Of a stretch of DNA of 64,000 bases, positions 52,957 to 61,772 are shown piece after piece. Within the stretch, counting starts at the first letter, position 1, and each line of letters begins with the position of its first letter. Source of the DNA: Lachnospiraceae bacterium (lineage in GTDB: Bacteria; Bacillota; Clostridia; Lachnospirales; Lachnospiraceae); assembly GCA_024405115.1 (NCBI GenBank), contig JAKSPD010000005.1, positions 1-64,000 on the forward strand. Direction: 5' to 3'. The position numbers were made by a program, and so were the translations under genes. The notes below the pieces were generated by a model. It saw nothing but the letters and a program-made list of their open reading frames with translations, made no database searches and had not been told where the DNA came from.

Positions 52957-54447
52957 TTATCTGTTATTCATTATCTTTCCTTCATGGGTCTTCTGTGCTG
53001 TTACCTTTTTGGCCGGTTTCTTTCCCTTCCGGATGAGGAGTTCCTCAGCTGCGATTCCTGGAGTTGTCATGCCCATGGGCTCAAGAATCATGTCAAGTTC
53101 ATTCTTTGTAAGCAGTTCATCCTTGATGATCATGTCACGAACCGAGGCATTCTTTCTGATGGCCTTCTTGGCTACTGAGGCGGCCTTCTTATAACCAACG
53201 TGCGGGCATATGGCGGTCACGATTCCGACTGAGTTATCTACAAGATCCTTGCAGCGTTTTTCGTTAGCGGTGATTCCCTCTACGCAGTTAACGGTGAATG
53301 TATGAACTGCATGGTCAAGTGTTTCTATTGACTGGAAGAGACAGTAGTAAATGATGGGCTCAAAGGCGTTAAGCTCGAGCTGACCTCCCTCGGCTGCCAT
53401 TGCAACCGTAACGTCATTTCCGATGATGTTGAAACATACCTGATTCAGTACTTCGGGTATAACGGGGTTTACCTTGCCTGGCATGATTGACGAACCGTTC
53501 TGCTTGGCCGGAAGGTTGATTTCCTCAAAGCCGCATCTCGGACCGGAAGACATGAGCCTTAAATCATTGCAGATTTTTGAAAGTGCTACCGCAAGGGCTT
53601 TAAAAGCTGCTGAAACAGCTGCAAATGAATCGAGGTTCTGTGTACCGTCGATAAGGTCGGTTGCCTGTACAAGATCATAACCTGAAATCCTGGCAATGGC
53701 GGGAACGATTTCCTTATAGTAGGTGGCATCGGCGTTTAAGCCGGTTCCAACAGCGGTACCGCCCATGTTGAGTTCCTTCATCTCACTCATTACACTGTTG
53801 ATGCGGTCAATTCCGCGCTTAACTGCAACAGCATATGCTGAAAATTCCTGCCCCAGACGGATTGGAACGGCATCCTGCATCTGCGTACGTCCCATCTTGA
53901 TGGTTCCGTCATATTCCTCAGCCTTTTCATTAAATGCCTCAACAAGCCTTAAAAGCGTCTTTTCACAGCTCTTCCATAACTTGAGTATGGTCATTTTTCC
54001 TGCAGAGGGAATTACATCATTTGTGGACTGGCCATAGTTTACATGATCATTAGGATGAATTATGGTGTAATCACCTTTTTCACCGCCTAATAATTCAATG
54101 GCACGGTTTGCAATTACCTCGTTCGCATTCATGTTCATGCTTGTTCCGGCACTGCCCTGAATGGGGTCTACAATGAACTGGTCATGAAGCTTTCCCTTAA
54201 TTATTTCGTCACATGCCTTTTTGATTGCATTAGCTTTTTTTGTATCCAGAAGTCCGACACTGTTGTTGACTTCCGCACATGCCTTTTTGATTTCTGCAAG
54301 GGATATGATGAACTGTTTATTAAGTGTTTCACCTGTGATTGGGAAGTTTTCTGCAGCCCTTAATGACTGTACGCCGTAATATGCGTTTGCATTTACTTTT
54401 TTTGATCCGATTGAATCTTCTTCGTTTCTGTACTGCATTCTTGCCAT
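52957..54447 (-). CDS. aspA: Aspartate ammonia-lyase
   Basis: 496 residues from the ATG at 54447, eight bases after AGGAG; an in-frame ATG at 54462 overlaps that site. The fumarase/aspartase signature GSSIMPGKVNPVIPE carries the catalytic Ser, and NDHVNYGQSTNDVIPSA and GTSMNMNANEVIANRA are substrate loops. It interconverts aspartate and fumarate plus ammonia. A Lys/Thr tail of about 25 residues extends beyond the usual end. It is divergent from a LysR-type regulator, its likely controller. Confidence 0.94.
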   Translation of the reverse strand: MARMQYRNEEDSIGSKKVNANAYYGVQSLRAAENFPITGETLNKQFIISLAEIKKACAEVNNSVGLLDTKKANAIKKACDEIIKGKLHDQFIVDPIQGSAGTSMNMNANEVIANRAIELLGGEKGDYTIIHPNDHVNYGQSTNDVIPSAGKMTILKLWKSCEKTLLRLVEAFNEKAEEYDGTIKMGRTQMQDAVPIRLGQEFSAYAVAVKRGIDRINSVMSEMKELNMGGTAVGTGLNADATYYKEIVPAIARISGYDLVQATDLIDGTQNLDSFAAVSAAFKALAVALSKICNDLRLMSSGPRCGFEEINLPAKQNGSSIMPGKVNPVIPEVLNQVCFNIIGNDVTVAMAAEGGQLELNAFEPIIYYCLFQSIETLDHAVHTFTVNCVEGITANEKRCKDLVDNSVGIVTAICPHVGYKKAASVAKKAIRKNASVRDMIIKDELLTKNELDMILEPMGMTTPGIAAEELLIRKGKKPAKKVTAQKTHEGKIMNNR

Positions 54448-54519
54448 GTTCTTACTCCTCATGTAAAAACCGGCTTTCGCCGATTAATCTTGATTTAATT
54501 TTAAACATCATATATACTT

Positions 54520-54563
54520 AATTCAAATACTAAATAAATGTATTGATATATAACTTTTGAATT
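54520..54563. promoter_or_regulatory. Inverted repeat between aspA and the LysR gene
   Basis: AATTCAAA (54520-54527) and TTTGAATT (54556-54563) are exact inverted copies 28 bases apart in an A/T-rich divergent promoter region. They could be the LysR-type regulator's sites, but the region's composition makes chance repeats fairly likely. Confidence 0.35.
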
Positions 54564-54578
54564 ATAGAGGCCGGCATT

Positions 54579-55535
54579 ATGGGACTGTTTGAAAACATGG
54601 ATTACGTATTTGAAGTTTATAATGAAGGAAGCTTTTCAAAGGCTGCAAAAAACCTTTATATAAGCCAGCCGTCATTAAGTGCGTCTGTTAAAAGGATAGA
54701 AGACAGGCTGGGATATCCGATATTTGACAGGAGCACGAAGCCGCTGAGGCTTACAGAGTTCGGAAAAAAATATATTGAGAGCATGCTGGCCGTTAAAAAA
54801 ATTGAAAAAGATTTTGCCGATTATATAAATGACTATGGAGGACTTAAAACAGGAGCGCTTAAGTTCGGAGGAACGAACCTGGTGTCATCTCTTGTGGCTC
54901 CAAAACTCATCAGCACATTCAGGGCACTTTACCCGCAGATAGAAGTGGAGCTTATTGAGGGAATCACAGAAGACCTTGAGGAAATGCTGGATGAAGGAAG
55001 TCTTGACATGGTAATGGATTACAGCATGCCGTATGCAGACTGCTTTGATTATATTAAACTTGCAAATGAATATCTAGTGCTGACGGTACCGAAGGGTTTT
55101 AAGATAAATGAAAAACTGAAGGAATATACCATTGACATTGATGACATACGAAACGGGAAAATACTGGAGGGCAACATGACCCCGGTGCCTCTTTCATATT
55201 TCAAAGATATTCCTTTTGTTCTTTTAAAAAAGAAGAATGATACGTATAAACGTGCCATAAGCATGTGTTCGGATGCGGGATTTGAACCAAGAAAGATTTT
55301 TGAGTCAGCACAGCAGATGACCGCATACCATGTGTGCTCTTCCGGAATGGGAGCGGCTTTCGTAAGTTCAATGCTCCTTTCAAGAGTTCCTGAAAACCCT
55401 AACCTGGTTTACTATAAACTGGATTCGGATCTGTCCAGAAGGGAACTCTGTCTTCTCTGGAAAAAGGAAAGATACCTGACGAGAACTATGGAAGAGTTTA
55501 AAAACCTTGCAGTCAGAGAATCGAAAAACTGGTAA
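54579..55535 (+). CDS. LysR-family transcriptional regulator
   Basis: 318 residues. Winged HTH at 1-60 (VYNEGSFSKAAKNLYISQPSLSASVKRIEDRLG) and a LysR substrate-binding domain to about 300. By position it should control divergent aspA, perhaps sensing aspartate or fumarate. The ribosome binding site (GAGGCCGG) is weak. Confidence 0.92.
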   Translation: MGLFENMDYVFEVYNEGSFSKAAKNLYISQPSLSASVKRIEDRLGYPIFDRSTKPLRLTEFGKKYIESMLAVKKIEKDFADYINDYGGLKTGALKFGGTNLVSSLVAPKLISTFRALYPQIEVELIEGITEDLEEMLDEGSLDMVMDYSMPYADCFDYIKLANEYLVLTVPKGFKINEKLKEYTIDIDDIRNGKILEGNMTPVPLSYFKDIPFVLLKKKNDTYKRAISMCSDAGFEPRKIFESAQQMTAYHVCSSGMGAAFVSSMLLSRVPENPNLVYYKLDSDLSRRELCLLWKKERYLTRTMEEFKNLAVRESKNW

Positions 55536-55539
55536 AAAA

Positions 55540-55566
55540 ACTGCCGCACTTTTAAAGTGCGGCAGT
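55540..55566. terminator. Bidirectional terminator between lysR and the SH3 protein
   Basis: ACTGCCGCACTTT (55540-55552) and AAAGTGCGGCAGT (55554-55566) form a perfect stem flanked by an A tract on the left and TCTT on the right. Confidence 0.8.
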
Positions 55567-55580
55567 CTTAATCTGAATGT

Positions 55581-56570
55581 TTAGTTTGAAGCCTTTTCGA
55601 TAAACTTCTTGCTGACGATTACATCCTTGCTGTCATATCTGAACTGGGCGAAATCGTCATATTTCTCATCCCCGGTATTGTTCTTGAAATCAGTTACTTC
55701 TCCAATTACGGTTCCGTTACCAAGCTGTGTGTAAACCTGAGAAGGATTGTCTGCCAGTCTGATGTTGACTCCTTCACCCTTTATCTGATACTTGGCGGGT
55801 GCAGCTGTTGTTGGAGCCTCCGTGGTTGGTGCAGGGGTTGTTGTTTCCTCTGTTTCCTTTTCGGTTTCCTTTGTTGCTGCCTCTGTTTCAACAGCTGTTG
55901 ACGTCTCCGGAACGGTTACCGGATCCTTCTTCGGGAAGAGGCTCTTGATGAGGATGATCAGAAGAACAACTATAAGCACCGGAATAAGGATTTTCAGTAC
56001 GGAATAGAGATCAAATCCGGAAGTCTTTTTCTTCTTGTTCTTGCTGTTTCCACCCGATTTTGTATTTCCTGTAGGTCTCCTGCGGTTTGCGGCATAACTC
56101 ATATCGATATCCTCCGATCCGTCCTGAGTGTTTTCCTTATTTCTGTGGTTTGATCTGATGTAAACCTCGCCTTCAGAAATCTCAGCTCCATTATTACCGG
56201 CATTGATCATCACCGGAGTTCTGTCATTATCAGCAACGTTACCCCGGTCTGCAAAGACTTGAAGCTCTTCCTTGAGCATGAAATATGCATCTTTTGCATC
56301 CTGGGGATCATTGTCTCCTTCATGCACCGCTTTGTTACCGAGCACCCTTATACCGTGAAGGTTTTCACGCGATTTGTCATTGATGACCCCTTTTTTCCAA
56401 AGTTCATCAATGGTGTCTGCCAAAGTGGTATATTCTGTTTCAGTTTCATCTGCGTAATTGTGTACGAGTTCCTCTTCATAAACTCTTGAACGAACAATTC
56501 CCCAGTTATATTCACGCCTGCTGATAAGGTCGGCAAGCTCTAAAAGACCCTGTCCATTGGTGTTAGCCAT
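55581..56570 (-). CDS. Membrane protein with DUF4145-like N-terminal and SH3-like C-terminal domains
   Basis: 329 residues from the ATG at 56570, preceded by GGAGGAAG. The first 110 residues are helical (LLELADLISRREYNWGIVRSRVYEE, GIRVLGNKAVHEGDN) and resemble DUF4145/HEPN-like domains. A basic stretch and one membrane helix follow (KILIPVLIVVLLIILI), then a Thr/Glu linker and an SH3-like domain (GEGVNIRLADNPSQVYTQLGNG). The helical domain would be inside the cell and the SH3 domain outside, linking cytoplasm to wall. Function unknown. Confidence 0.75.
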   Translation of the reverse strand: MANTNGQGLLELADLISRREYNWGIVRSRVYEEELVHNYADETETEYTTLADTIDELWKKGVINDKSRENLHGIRVLGNKAVHEGDNDPQDAKDAYFMLKEELQVFADRGNVADNDRTPVMINAGNNGAEISEGEVYIRSNHRNKENTQDGSEDIDMSYAANRRRPTGNTKSGGNSKNKKKKTSGFDLYSVLKILIPVLIVVLLIILIKSLFPKKDPVTVPETSTAVETEAATKETEKETEETTTPAPTTEAPTTAAPAKYQIKGEGVNIRLADNPSQVYTQLGNGTVIGEVTDFKNNTGDEKYDDFAQFRYDSKDVIVSKKFIEKASN

Positions 56571-56686
56571 ATCTTCCTCCAAAATCTGTTTCGGAATAAC
56601 TGAACTTACAGTTCAGTAATTTTATTGTACTATTAGTCATCGGATTTTGCAATGAACAAAAATATGAAATATAGACAAAAAATAGT

Positions 56687-56731
56687 AAAAAAAAAGTCCC
56701 GACCCATCAGCTTACGCCGACAAACCAGAAC
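56687..56731 (-). terminator. Terminator of the tRNA-Lys gene
   Basis: On the minus strand, arms at 56731-56716 and 56711-56696 pair along 16 positions with many G-U wobbles around GTAA, then run into nine T (56695-56687). Confidence 0.7.
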
Positions 56732-56738
56732 CCCCAAA

Positions 56739-56811
56739 TGCACCCTGAGGGACTCGAACCCTCGACACCCTGATTAAGAGTCAGGTGCTCTACCAACTGA
56801 GCTAAGGGTGC
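56739..56811 (-). tRNA. tRNA-Lys (anticodon CTT)
   Basis: A 73-base cloverleaf on the minus strand: acceptor GCACCCT/AGGGTGC with discriminator A, D-arm AGCTCAGTTGGTAGAGC, anticodon arm with CTT at 56778-56776, and T-arm GAGGGTTCGAGTCCCTC. CCA is not encoded. It stands alone with its own promoter and terminator. Confidence 0.96.
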
Positions 56812-56829
56812 TTAACAAGCACGCTCATT

Positions 56830-56858
56830 ATAATAAAACAAACATTTTCAAATGTCAA
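56830..56858 (-). promoter_or_regulatory. tRNA-Lys promoter
   Basis: On the minus strand TTGACA (56858-56853), 17 bases, TATTAT (56835-56830), 18 bases upstream of the tRNA 5' end. Confidence 0.7.
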
Positions 56859-56893
56859 CAACAAAATTAAAAAAAAAAAATTCAAAATAGCAG

Positions 56894-56923
56894 TTGACAT
56901 TTACACAAGTAGCGGTTTATTAT
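56894..56923 (+). promoter_or_regulatory. Promoter of Tad locus 2
   Basis: TTGACA (56894-56899), an 18-base spacer and TATTAT (56918-56923). About 95 bases of leader precede the first gene. The leader has a small GGGC/GCCC hairpin (56980-56994) but no c-di-GMP aptamer motif and no terminator. Confidence 0.65.
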
Positions 56924-57022
56924 ATTGATACCATCTTTAGATTTACCTGCAGTGGCGGGGTCAATCGTTTATTGAATCATTGGGCATTTCAGCCCGGCTT
57001 CAAAGTGATAAAAGGAGATATT

Positions 57023-57454
57023 ATGATTTTCGCAGATCTGCTGCGAAGGCTTTTTTTGCTGACTTTACTTTTATGCTCAGCATGGTCTGATATGTCAGAA
57101 GGGAAGATTCAGAACCGTCTGGTTTTATTCGGGTTTGCGTTCTGCGGGGTATTTAACTGCTTTTTCCCCCCGAATGTTTCTGTTTCTTCAGTAATGGGGG
57201 TTTTATCAGTTATACTCGTGCTCCTTCTGTTGCGGAGATTTCACCTGATAGGAGGCGGCGACATTAAGCTTATAATGCTGGTCTTATGGATACTTCCTGA
57301 AAAAGCGGCACTTTACGTTACGGTATTTACATTTCCAGCGGCACTTTTAATGTGGACCCTTAAATGCTTTATGAAGGAGGGAAAAGGTATTCCACTGGCA
57401 GTGTGCCTGTTTGTTTCGGCGGTTCTGGTATTTACAGGAGGGTTAATAAAATGA
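57023..57454 (+). CDS. Small prepilin peptidase (A24, TadV/CpaA type), locus 2
   Basis: 143 residues from ATG 57023, with AAAGGAG upstream. The two catalytic aspartates lie in AWSDMSEGKIQNRL and GGGDIKLI. At 143 residues it is much shorter than the 218-residue enzyme of locus 1, close to the minimal CpaA size. It should process the locus 2 Flp1-like and TadE-like pilins. Its stop overlaps the next start (ATGA). Confidence 0.87.
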   Translation: MIFADLLRRLFLLTLLLCSAWSDMSEGKIQNRLVLFGFAFCGVFNCFFPPNVSVSSVMGVLSVILVLLLLRRFHLIGGGDIKLIMLVLWILPEKAALYVTVFTFPAALLMWTLKCFMKEGKGIPLAVCLFVSAVLVFTGGLIK

Positions 57455-58458
57455 AACAGGTAATGGCAGTCATCTCGTCAGAGCGCCTTTTTTCGAAACG
57501 GTTCTGTGATTATGTCAATAAGTCCGGGCACATCATTTACACCGCGGTTCCTTTTGACAGTATTGAAGGGCTTGAGGCTTTTAAAAAGGAACACAGCGTT
57601 CCCATTCTTCTATGTGATGAGGGCATGCTTTCTGAAGAGGCAGAGGCAGGAGTGCTTTACGATGTACGGACCGTGCCGCTAAGTGATTATGAAACCGGGG
57701 AAAGCGGGAGAAAATCGGTTTTTAAATATCAGAGCGCGGAGGAAATTGTCAGGGAAATCATGGAAGTACTTGGGGACGTAAGGTTTTCCGCAGGAATAAG
57801 GATCAGTGGCAGGCCGGTATCGGTAAGGGCCATATATTCGCCTGTTTCCGATGAACACAAGACTTTTCTTGCATTGGCGGCAGCCATCTGCTTTTCAAAA
57901 AACCAGAGGACACTTTATGTGAATTTTGAGGAGACATCCGGTCTAATGGATATGCTGGAATCTGAAAACTGCCGTGGGTTATCAGAGGCGTTTTATTATC
58001 TGAAACAGGGAGAACTTACTCCGGAAAGGATAGCCTCACTTATACATGTTTCCGGCCCTTTGCAGTTTATACCTCCTGTCCATACTGCAGACGATCTTTC
58101 AATGATCTGCGGAGAGGACTGCGTGAACCTGATAAGGACCCTGCTGTCCGGATCATCATATGATATGGTCGTGGCAGACCTCCCGCCGCATCTGTCCCTT
58201 TCTTCTGACATACTCGATATAAGCGAGTTCATATACGTGCCGTACAGCAGTGAAAGACCTGAAGTAAGATATGCGGCCTTTTTGGAAAATCTCAGGCGTT
58301 CAGAAAAGGAGGCGGTTATTGGAAAAATAAAAAAGATCAGCATTCCTGATGAATGTTACCCGGATAAAAGCAGTTTCGGACACGGTTTTGCAACGACTCT
58401 TTTATATGGCGGATTAGGGGATTATCTGGCCGGGGTTTTTAATGATGAAGACGGTTGA
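57451..58458 (+). CDS. TadZ/CpaE-like protein lacking a P-loop, locus 2
   Basis: 335 residues from ATG 57451. Fold and position (between prepilin peptidase and TadA) match TadZ: a receiver-like first 115 residues, then a MinD-like part with LYVNFEE, YDMVVADLPPHLSLSSDIL and VPYSSERP. Where the Walker A KGGxGKT should be (about 127-140) the chain reads IYSPVSDEHKTFLALAAA, so Gly and the paired Lys are missing. It probably does not hydrolyse ATP and may serve as a scaffold. The end overlaps tadA by 17 bases. Confidence 0.7.
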   Translation: MKQVMAVISSERLFSKRFCDYVNKSGHIIYTAVPFDSIEGLEAFKKEHSVPILLCDEGMLSEEAEAGVLYDVRTVPLSDYETGESGRKSVFKYQSAEEIVREIMEVLGDVRFSAGIRISGRPVSVRAIYSPVSDEHKTFLALAAAICFSKNQRTLYVNFEETSGLMDMLESENCRGLSEAFYYLKQGELTPERIASLIHVSGPLQFIPPVHTADDLSMICGEDCVNLIRTLLSGSSYDMVVADLPPHLSLSSDILDISEFIYVPYSSERPEVRYAAFLENLRRSEKEAVIGKIKKISIPDECYPDKSSFGHGFATTLLYGGLGDYLAGVFNDEDG

Positions 58459-59644
58459 TTCTGAATACTTATTCTTGCGGCGGGAGGTTCTCGGAAGGCT
58501 TGAACCAGGGGCAGAAATGACTGCTGATGACATTTACGCAGTTATTGACTCAGTAATGGAAAAAAGGGCAAAGGAACACTACATGACCCTTTCTGAAAAG
58601 CTTCATTTAAGGGAACAGCTGTTCAATTCATTTCGCAAACTGGACATTCTTCAGGAACTTTTAGACGATCCGGAAATAACTGAAATAATGATCAATGGAC
58701 CTGATGACGTTTTTATTGAAAAGAAAGGAAGAATTGAAAGATGGGGCGGAAGATTTGAAAGCGGGGAAAAACTGGAAAACATAATCCAGCAGATAGTAAG
58801 CCGTATCAACAGACGTGTGAATACATCGTCCCCCATAGTGGATGCAAGACTCCCCGACGGTTCAAGGGTCCATGTCGTATTACCCCCAATAGCCCTGAAC
58901 GGACCGGTTATGACTATCAGAAAATTCCCTGAACCGATAACGATGGAAAAGCTGATTGCCTTTGGAAGCATCAGCCGTGAAGCCGCCAATTTCCTGTCCG
59001 TTCTGATAAAGGCAAAATATAACATATTTGTTTCAGGAGGAACCAGTTCGGGAAAAACCACGCTCCTGAACGCACTGTCTAATTATATCCCTTCTGATGA
59101 GAGAATCATAACGATTGAGGATTCGGCGGAGCTCCAGATTACGCACATCCCAAACATAGTCAGGATGGAAACCAGGGACGCAAATACAGAAGGGAAGGGG
59201 AAGATAGATATGAGCATGCTCATAAAGGCATCATTAAGAATGCGTCCGGACCGCATAATAGTCGGCGAGGTCAGGGATAAATCAGCCGCGGACATGCTGG
59301 CGGCTTTTGACACAGGGCATGACGGATCACTTTCGACCGGCCATGCCAACAGTGCAAAAGACATGCTCACAAGGCTTGAAAGCATGGTGCTTATGGGTGT
59401 TGACATGCCTTTGGAGGCTGTAAGACAGCAGATAGCCTCGGCCGTGGACATTATGGTACACCTGGAACGAATGCCTGACAAAAGTCGCAAGGTTACAGAG
59501 ATTTCTGAAGTATGCGGATGCACTGATAAAGGCATAATAATAAAGGAACTGTATAAATTTAACACTTTAAAAAACTGTCTTGAAAAAAGGGGAACGCTTG
59601 AAAACAGAAGAAAACTTCAAAAATCCGGACTACAGATCATATAG
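58442..59644 (+). CDS. tadA: TadA/CpaF secretion ATPase, locus 2
   Basis: 400 residues. N-domain LLDDPEITEIMINGPDDVFIE, Walker [14 protein letters not shown] near 197-209 (Ser where locus 1 has Gly), Asp box IITIEDSAEL, Walker [12 protein letters not shown] and His box STGHANSAKDML. It lacks the acidic N-terminal extension of the locus 1 enzyme. It powers the second Flp fibre. Two adjacent ATGs (58442, 58445) are possible. Confidence 0.94.
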   Translation: MMKTVDSEYLFLRREVLGRLEPGAEMTADDIYAVIDSVMEKRAKEHYMTLSEKLHLREQLFNSFRKLDILQELLDDPEITEIMINGPDDVFIEKKGRIERWGGRFESGEKLENIIQQIVSRINRRVNTSSPIVDARLPDGSRVHVVLPPIALNGPVMTIRKFPEPITMEKLIAFGSISREAANFLSVLIKAKYNIFVSGGTSSGKTTLLNALSNYIPSDERIITIEDSAELQITHIPNIVRMETRDANTEGKGKIDMSMLIKASLRMRPDRIIVGEVRDKSAADMLAAFDTGHDGSLSTGHANSAKDMLTRLESMVLMGVDMPLEAVRQQIASAVDIMVHLERMPDKSRKVTEISEVCGCTDKGIIIKELYKFNTLKNCLEKRGTLENRRKLQKSGLQII

Positions 59645-60365
59645 GCTGTTACCGGTTGACAGAATTAAATACGGATCCATTGGTGCACTGTCTGTCATAA
59701 CCATATCAGTCCTTTTTTACAGAAGCATCATGATGGCTGCGATTCTGGCAGTGCCGGCTGCTTTTCTGCTTCCGGTTTTGATGAAAGAGGAACTGCGGAA
59801 AAAAAGAAAAGTCAGACTCTCTTCCCAGTTCCGTGAGGCCATCGGAATAGTTGGCGGTTATATTAGTGCGGGTTATTCAGTCGAAAACGCTTTTGGTGCG
59901 TCGGCAAGCCAGCTGGCCGGACTTTTTGGTAATGAAGCTGATATCACAAGAGAGTTTCTGATCATACGTAACGGTGTTTCAATAAACAGACCGATAGAAG
60001 AACTGCTTGATGATTTTGCAAAAAGAAGTGACACGGATGAAATAAAAAGCTTTGCGGAGGTTTTTTCCATAGCCTCCAGGACCGGAGGAAGCCTGACCGA
60101 CATAACTGAAAGGGCAGTCAGTGTAATAAGGGAGAAAATGGAAGTATCGGAGGAAATCAGGAATATCACGGCATCAAAAAGGTTTGAACAGAAGATTATG
60201 CTCACGATACCCTTTTTTCTGATTTTATACCTTGATGTCACCAACCCCGGTTATCTTGATCCGATGTATGAGACAGTAGCGGGGAGGGTGATAATGACGG
60301 GATGCCTTCTTCTTATGTCCGCATCATGGTTTGTATCAGGGAAGATACTGGATATAAAGATATGA
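59598..60365 (+). CDS. TadB-like platform protein, locus 2
   Basis: 255 residues from TTG 59598, chosen because AAAGGGGA lies six bases upstream; TTG 59580 is the alternative. Either way it begins inside tadA. Two to three helices and a GspF/T2SSF core (REAIGIVGGYISAGYSVENAFG, VFSIASRTGGSLTDITERAV). It is shorter than TadB of locus 1 at the N-terminus. Its stop overlaps the next start. Confidence 0.82.
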   Translation: MKTEENFKNPDYRSYRLLPVDRIKYGSIGALSVITISVLFYRSIMMAAILAVPAAFLLPVLMKEELRKKRKVRLSSQFREAIGIVGGYISAGYSVENAFGASASQLAGLFGNEADITREFLIIRNGVSINRPIEELLDDFAKRSDTDEIKSFAEVFSIASRTGGSLTDITERAVSVIREKMEVSEEIRNITASKRFEQKIMLTIPFFLILYLDVTNPGYLDPMYETVAGRVIMTGCLLLMSASWFVSGKILDIKI

Positions 60366-61561
60366 AGATAAGTAAAGAACAGATACTTTGCGTAGCGGCG
60401 GGCCTGCTGCTGTCAATAGCGTCATTCTCTCAGAAAAAAGAGTTCCTTATAGAAAAAGACGACGGGACATACGGTATAGAAAGGCCGGATTTTGGTCAGG
60501 ATAAAAGGGATTATGAAATTTATTACGAGACTGGGGATGGAAAAGAAAAGATAAACGTTACCGTATCACCCAGGAAGTATACGGAAGAAGAGGCTGCAAA
60601 GCTCTTTGAAGCAATGCTGGATCCCGTGATTAAGGTCATGCTTTCCGGAAATCCCTCAATAACCGGCGTTACGGAAAATCTTTCATTTATTAAATTCCTT
60701 GATGGCTATCCCGGAATCAGTATTTCCTGGAAGTCAGATGATCCCATACATATCGGCATGGGAGGGGAGATACAAAACGATGATGTCACGGACCCTGTTG
60801 CAGCTACGGTAAAAGTGACTTTTTCTGCAGGAAGTTTTAATAAATCATACGAAATCCCAATTCTGATCTGTGCAAAGGAAGCAGGCCAATCCGTTGAAAA
60901 GGAAGAAGGAATTGAGGAACTGCTCGAAAAGGCTGACATAGAAACGGACTCTGAAAGGTTTTTCAACCTGCCATCCACGATGAAAGGAAGAAAGCTCAGG
61001 TACAGTGAACCCTTCGATGCATCACCGGTAGTGCTTTTTGTAATGGGAATACTTGCCGCATTCCTGCTAAAGCTTAAGCCGATTGAAGACGAGAGAAAAA
61101 GAAAGAAGGAGAGGGAAAATGAACTGCTGCTTGACTACAGCGATATTGTCTCAAAGCTGATCGTTTACATAGGAGCCGGACTTACCATAAGGAACGCATG
61201 GGAAAAACTGGCCATGGAACACGGAGAGGAAGGCAGGGCGGTTTACAGGGAGATTTCAGCGGCCGCAGCTGAACTGAAAAACGGGGAGAGTGAGAACAGG
61301 GTGTATCTGAGATTTGCAAAAAGGTGCGGTTTAAGGTGTTATACAAGACTTGCGTCACTACTGGACCAGAATTCAAGAACCGGCGATGAGGCACTGCTTA
61401 ACGCTTTGGAACTTGAAATGGATGAAGCTTTTGAACAGAGGAAAAACACAGCCAGGCGGCTGGGAGAGGAGGCGGGTACGAAACTTATCCTTCCGCTCAT
61501 GATGCTTCTGATAACGGTGCTGGTCATGGTGGCCACGCCTGCCTTGTTTACTTTGACATAA
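60362..61561 (+). CDS. TadC-like platform protein with a large extracytoplasmic insertion, locus 2
   Basis: 399 residues from ATG 60362 (ATGA overlap with tadB). Helix 1 (ILCVAAGLLLSIASF) is followed by about 190 residues not present in TadC of locus 1, including GISISWKSDDPIHIGMGGEI and VTFSAGSFNKSYEIPIL, which look like a bacterial Ig-type beta domain. The usual GspF/T2SSF core follows (LDYSDIVSKLIVYIGAGLTIRNAW, LASLLDQNSRTGDEALLNALE) and a final helix. The inserted domain should face outward, where it could contact the pilus or wall. Confidence 0.78.
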   Translation: MKISKEQILCVAAGLLLSIASFSQKKEFLIEKDDGTYGIERPDFGQDKRDYEIYYETGDGKEKINVTVSPRKYTEEEAAKLFEAMLDPVIKVMLSGNPSITGVTENLSFIKFLDGYPGISISWKSDDPIHIGMGGEIQNDDVTDPVAATVKVTFSAGSFNKSYEIPILICAKEAGQSVEKEEGIEELLEKADIETDSERFFNLPSTMKGRKLRYSEPFDASPVVLFVMGILAAFLLKLKPIEDERKRKKERENELLLDYSDIVSKLIVYIGAGLTIRNAWEKLAMEHGEEGRAVYREISAAAAELKNGESENRVYLRFAKRCGLRCYTRLASLLDQNSRTGDEALLNALELEMDEAFEQRKNTARRLGEEAGTKLILPLMMLLITVLVMVATPALFTLT

Positions 61562-61574
61562 AGAAAGGAGAAAT

Positions 61575-61772
61575 ATGTACAGCTCATTTGAAACAGAGGA
61601 TTTCTGGGATGACGAGAGTGGAATGGGCACTATAGAAATGGTACTGATAATTGTAGTGCTCATTGGACTGGTAGTTGTTTTCCGTTCCGGAATCACAACA
61701 CTTCTTAACAACATTTTTGGAAAGATCAATTCCCTTTCAGGTGAAGTATATAATGCAACACCCGGTCAATAA
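61575..61772 (+). CDS. Flp1-like pilin, locus 2
   Basis: 65 residues; AAAGGAG precedes ATG 61575. An acidic leader FWDDESGMG is followed by TIEMVLIIVVLIGLVVVF. The G/TIEMV site with Glu near mature position 3-5 is the Flp-type processing site. Unlike Flp of locus 1 the leader is negatively charged, and the mature chain is longer with a polar tail. Its end overlaps the next gene by 20 bases. Confidence 0.85.
   Translation: MYSSFETEDFWDDESGMGTIEMVLIIVVLIGLVVVFRSGITTLLNNIFGKINSLSGEVYNATPGQ

Noticed and set aside
55790..55900. Repetitive GTTTCC/GGTGCA stretch in the SH3 membrane protein gene.
   Set aside because: It encodes a Thr/Glu/Pro-rich linker after the membrane helix; not a mobile or regulatory repeat.
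56924..57022. A c-di-GMP riboswitch in the leader of Tad locus 2, by analogy with locus 1.
   Set aside because: No GACGCAAAGCC-type motif, no GNRA hairpin and no terminator are found; only a small GGGC/GCCC hairpin is present.
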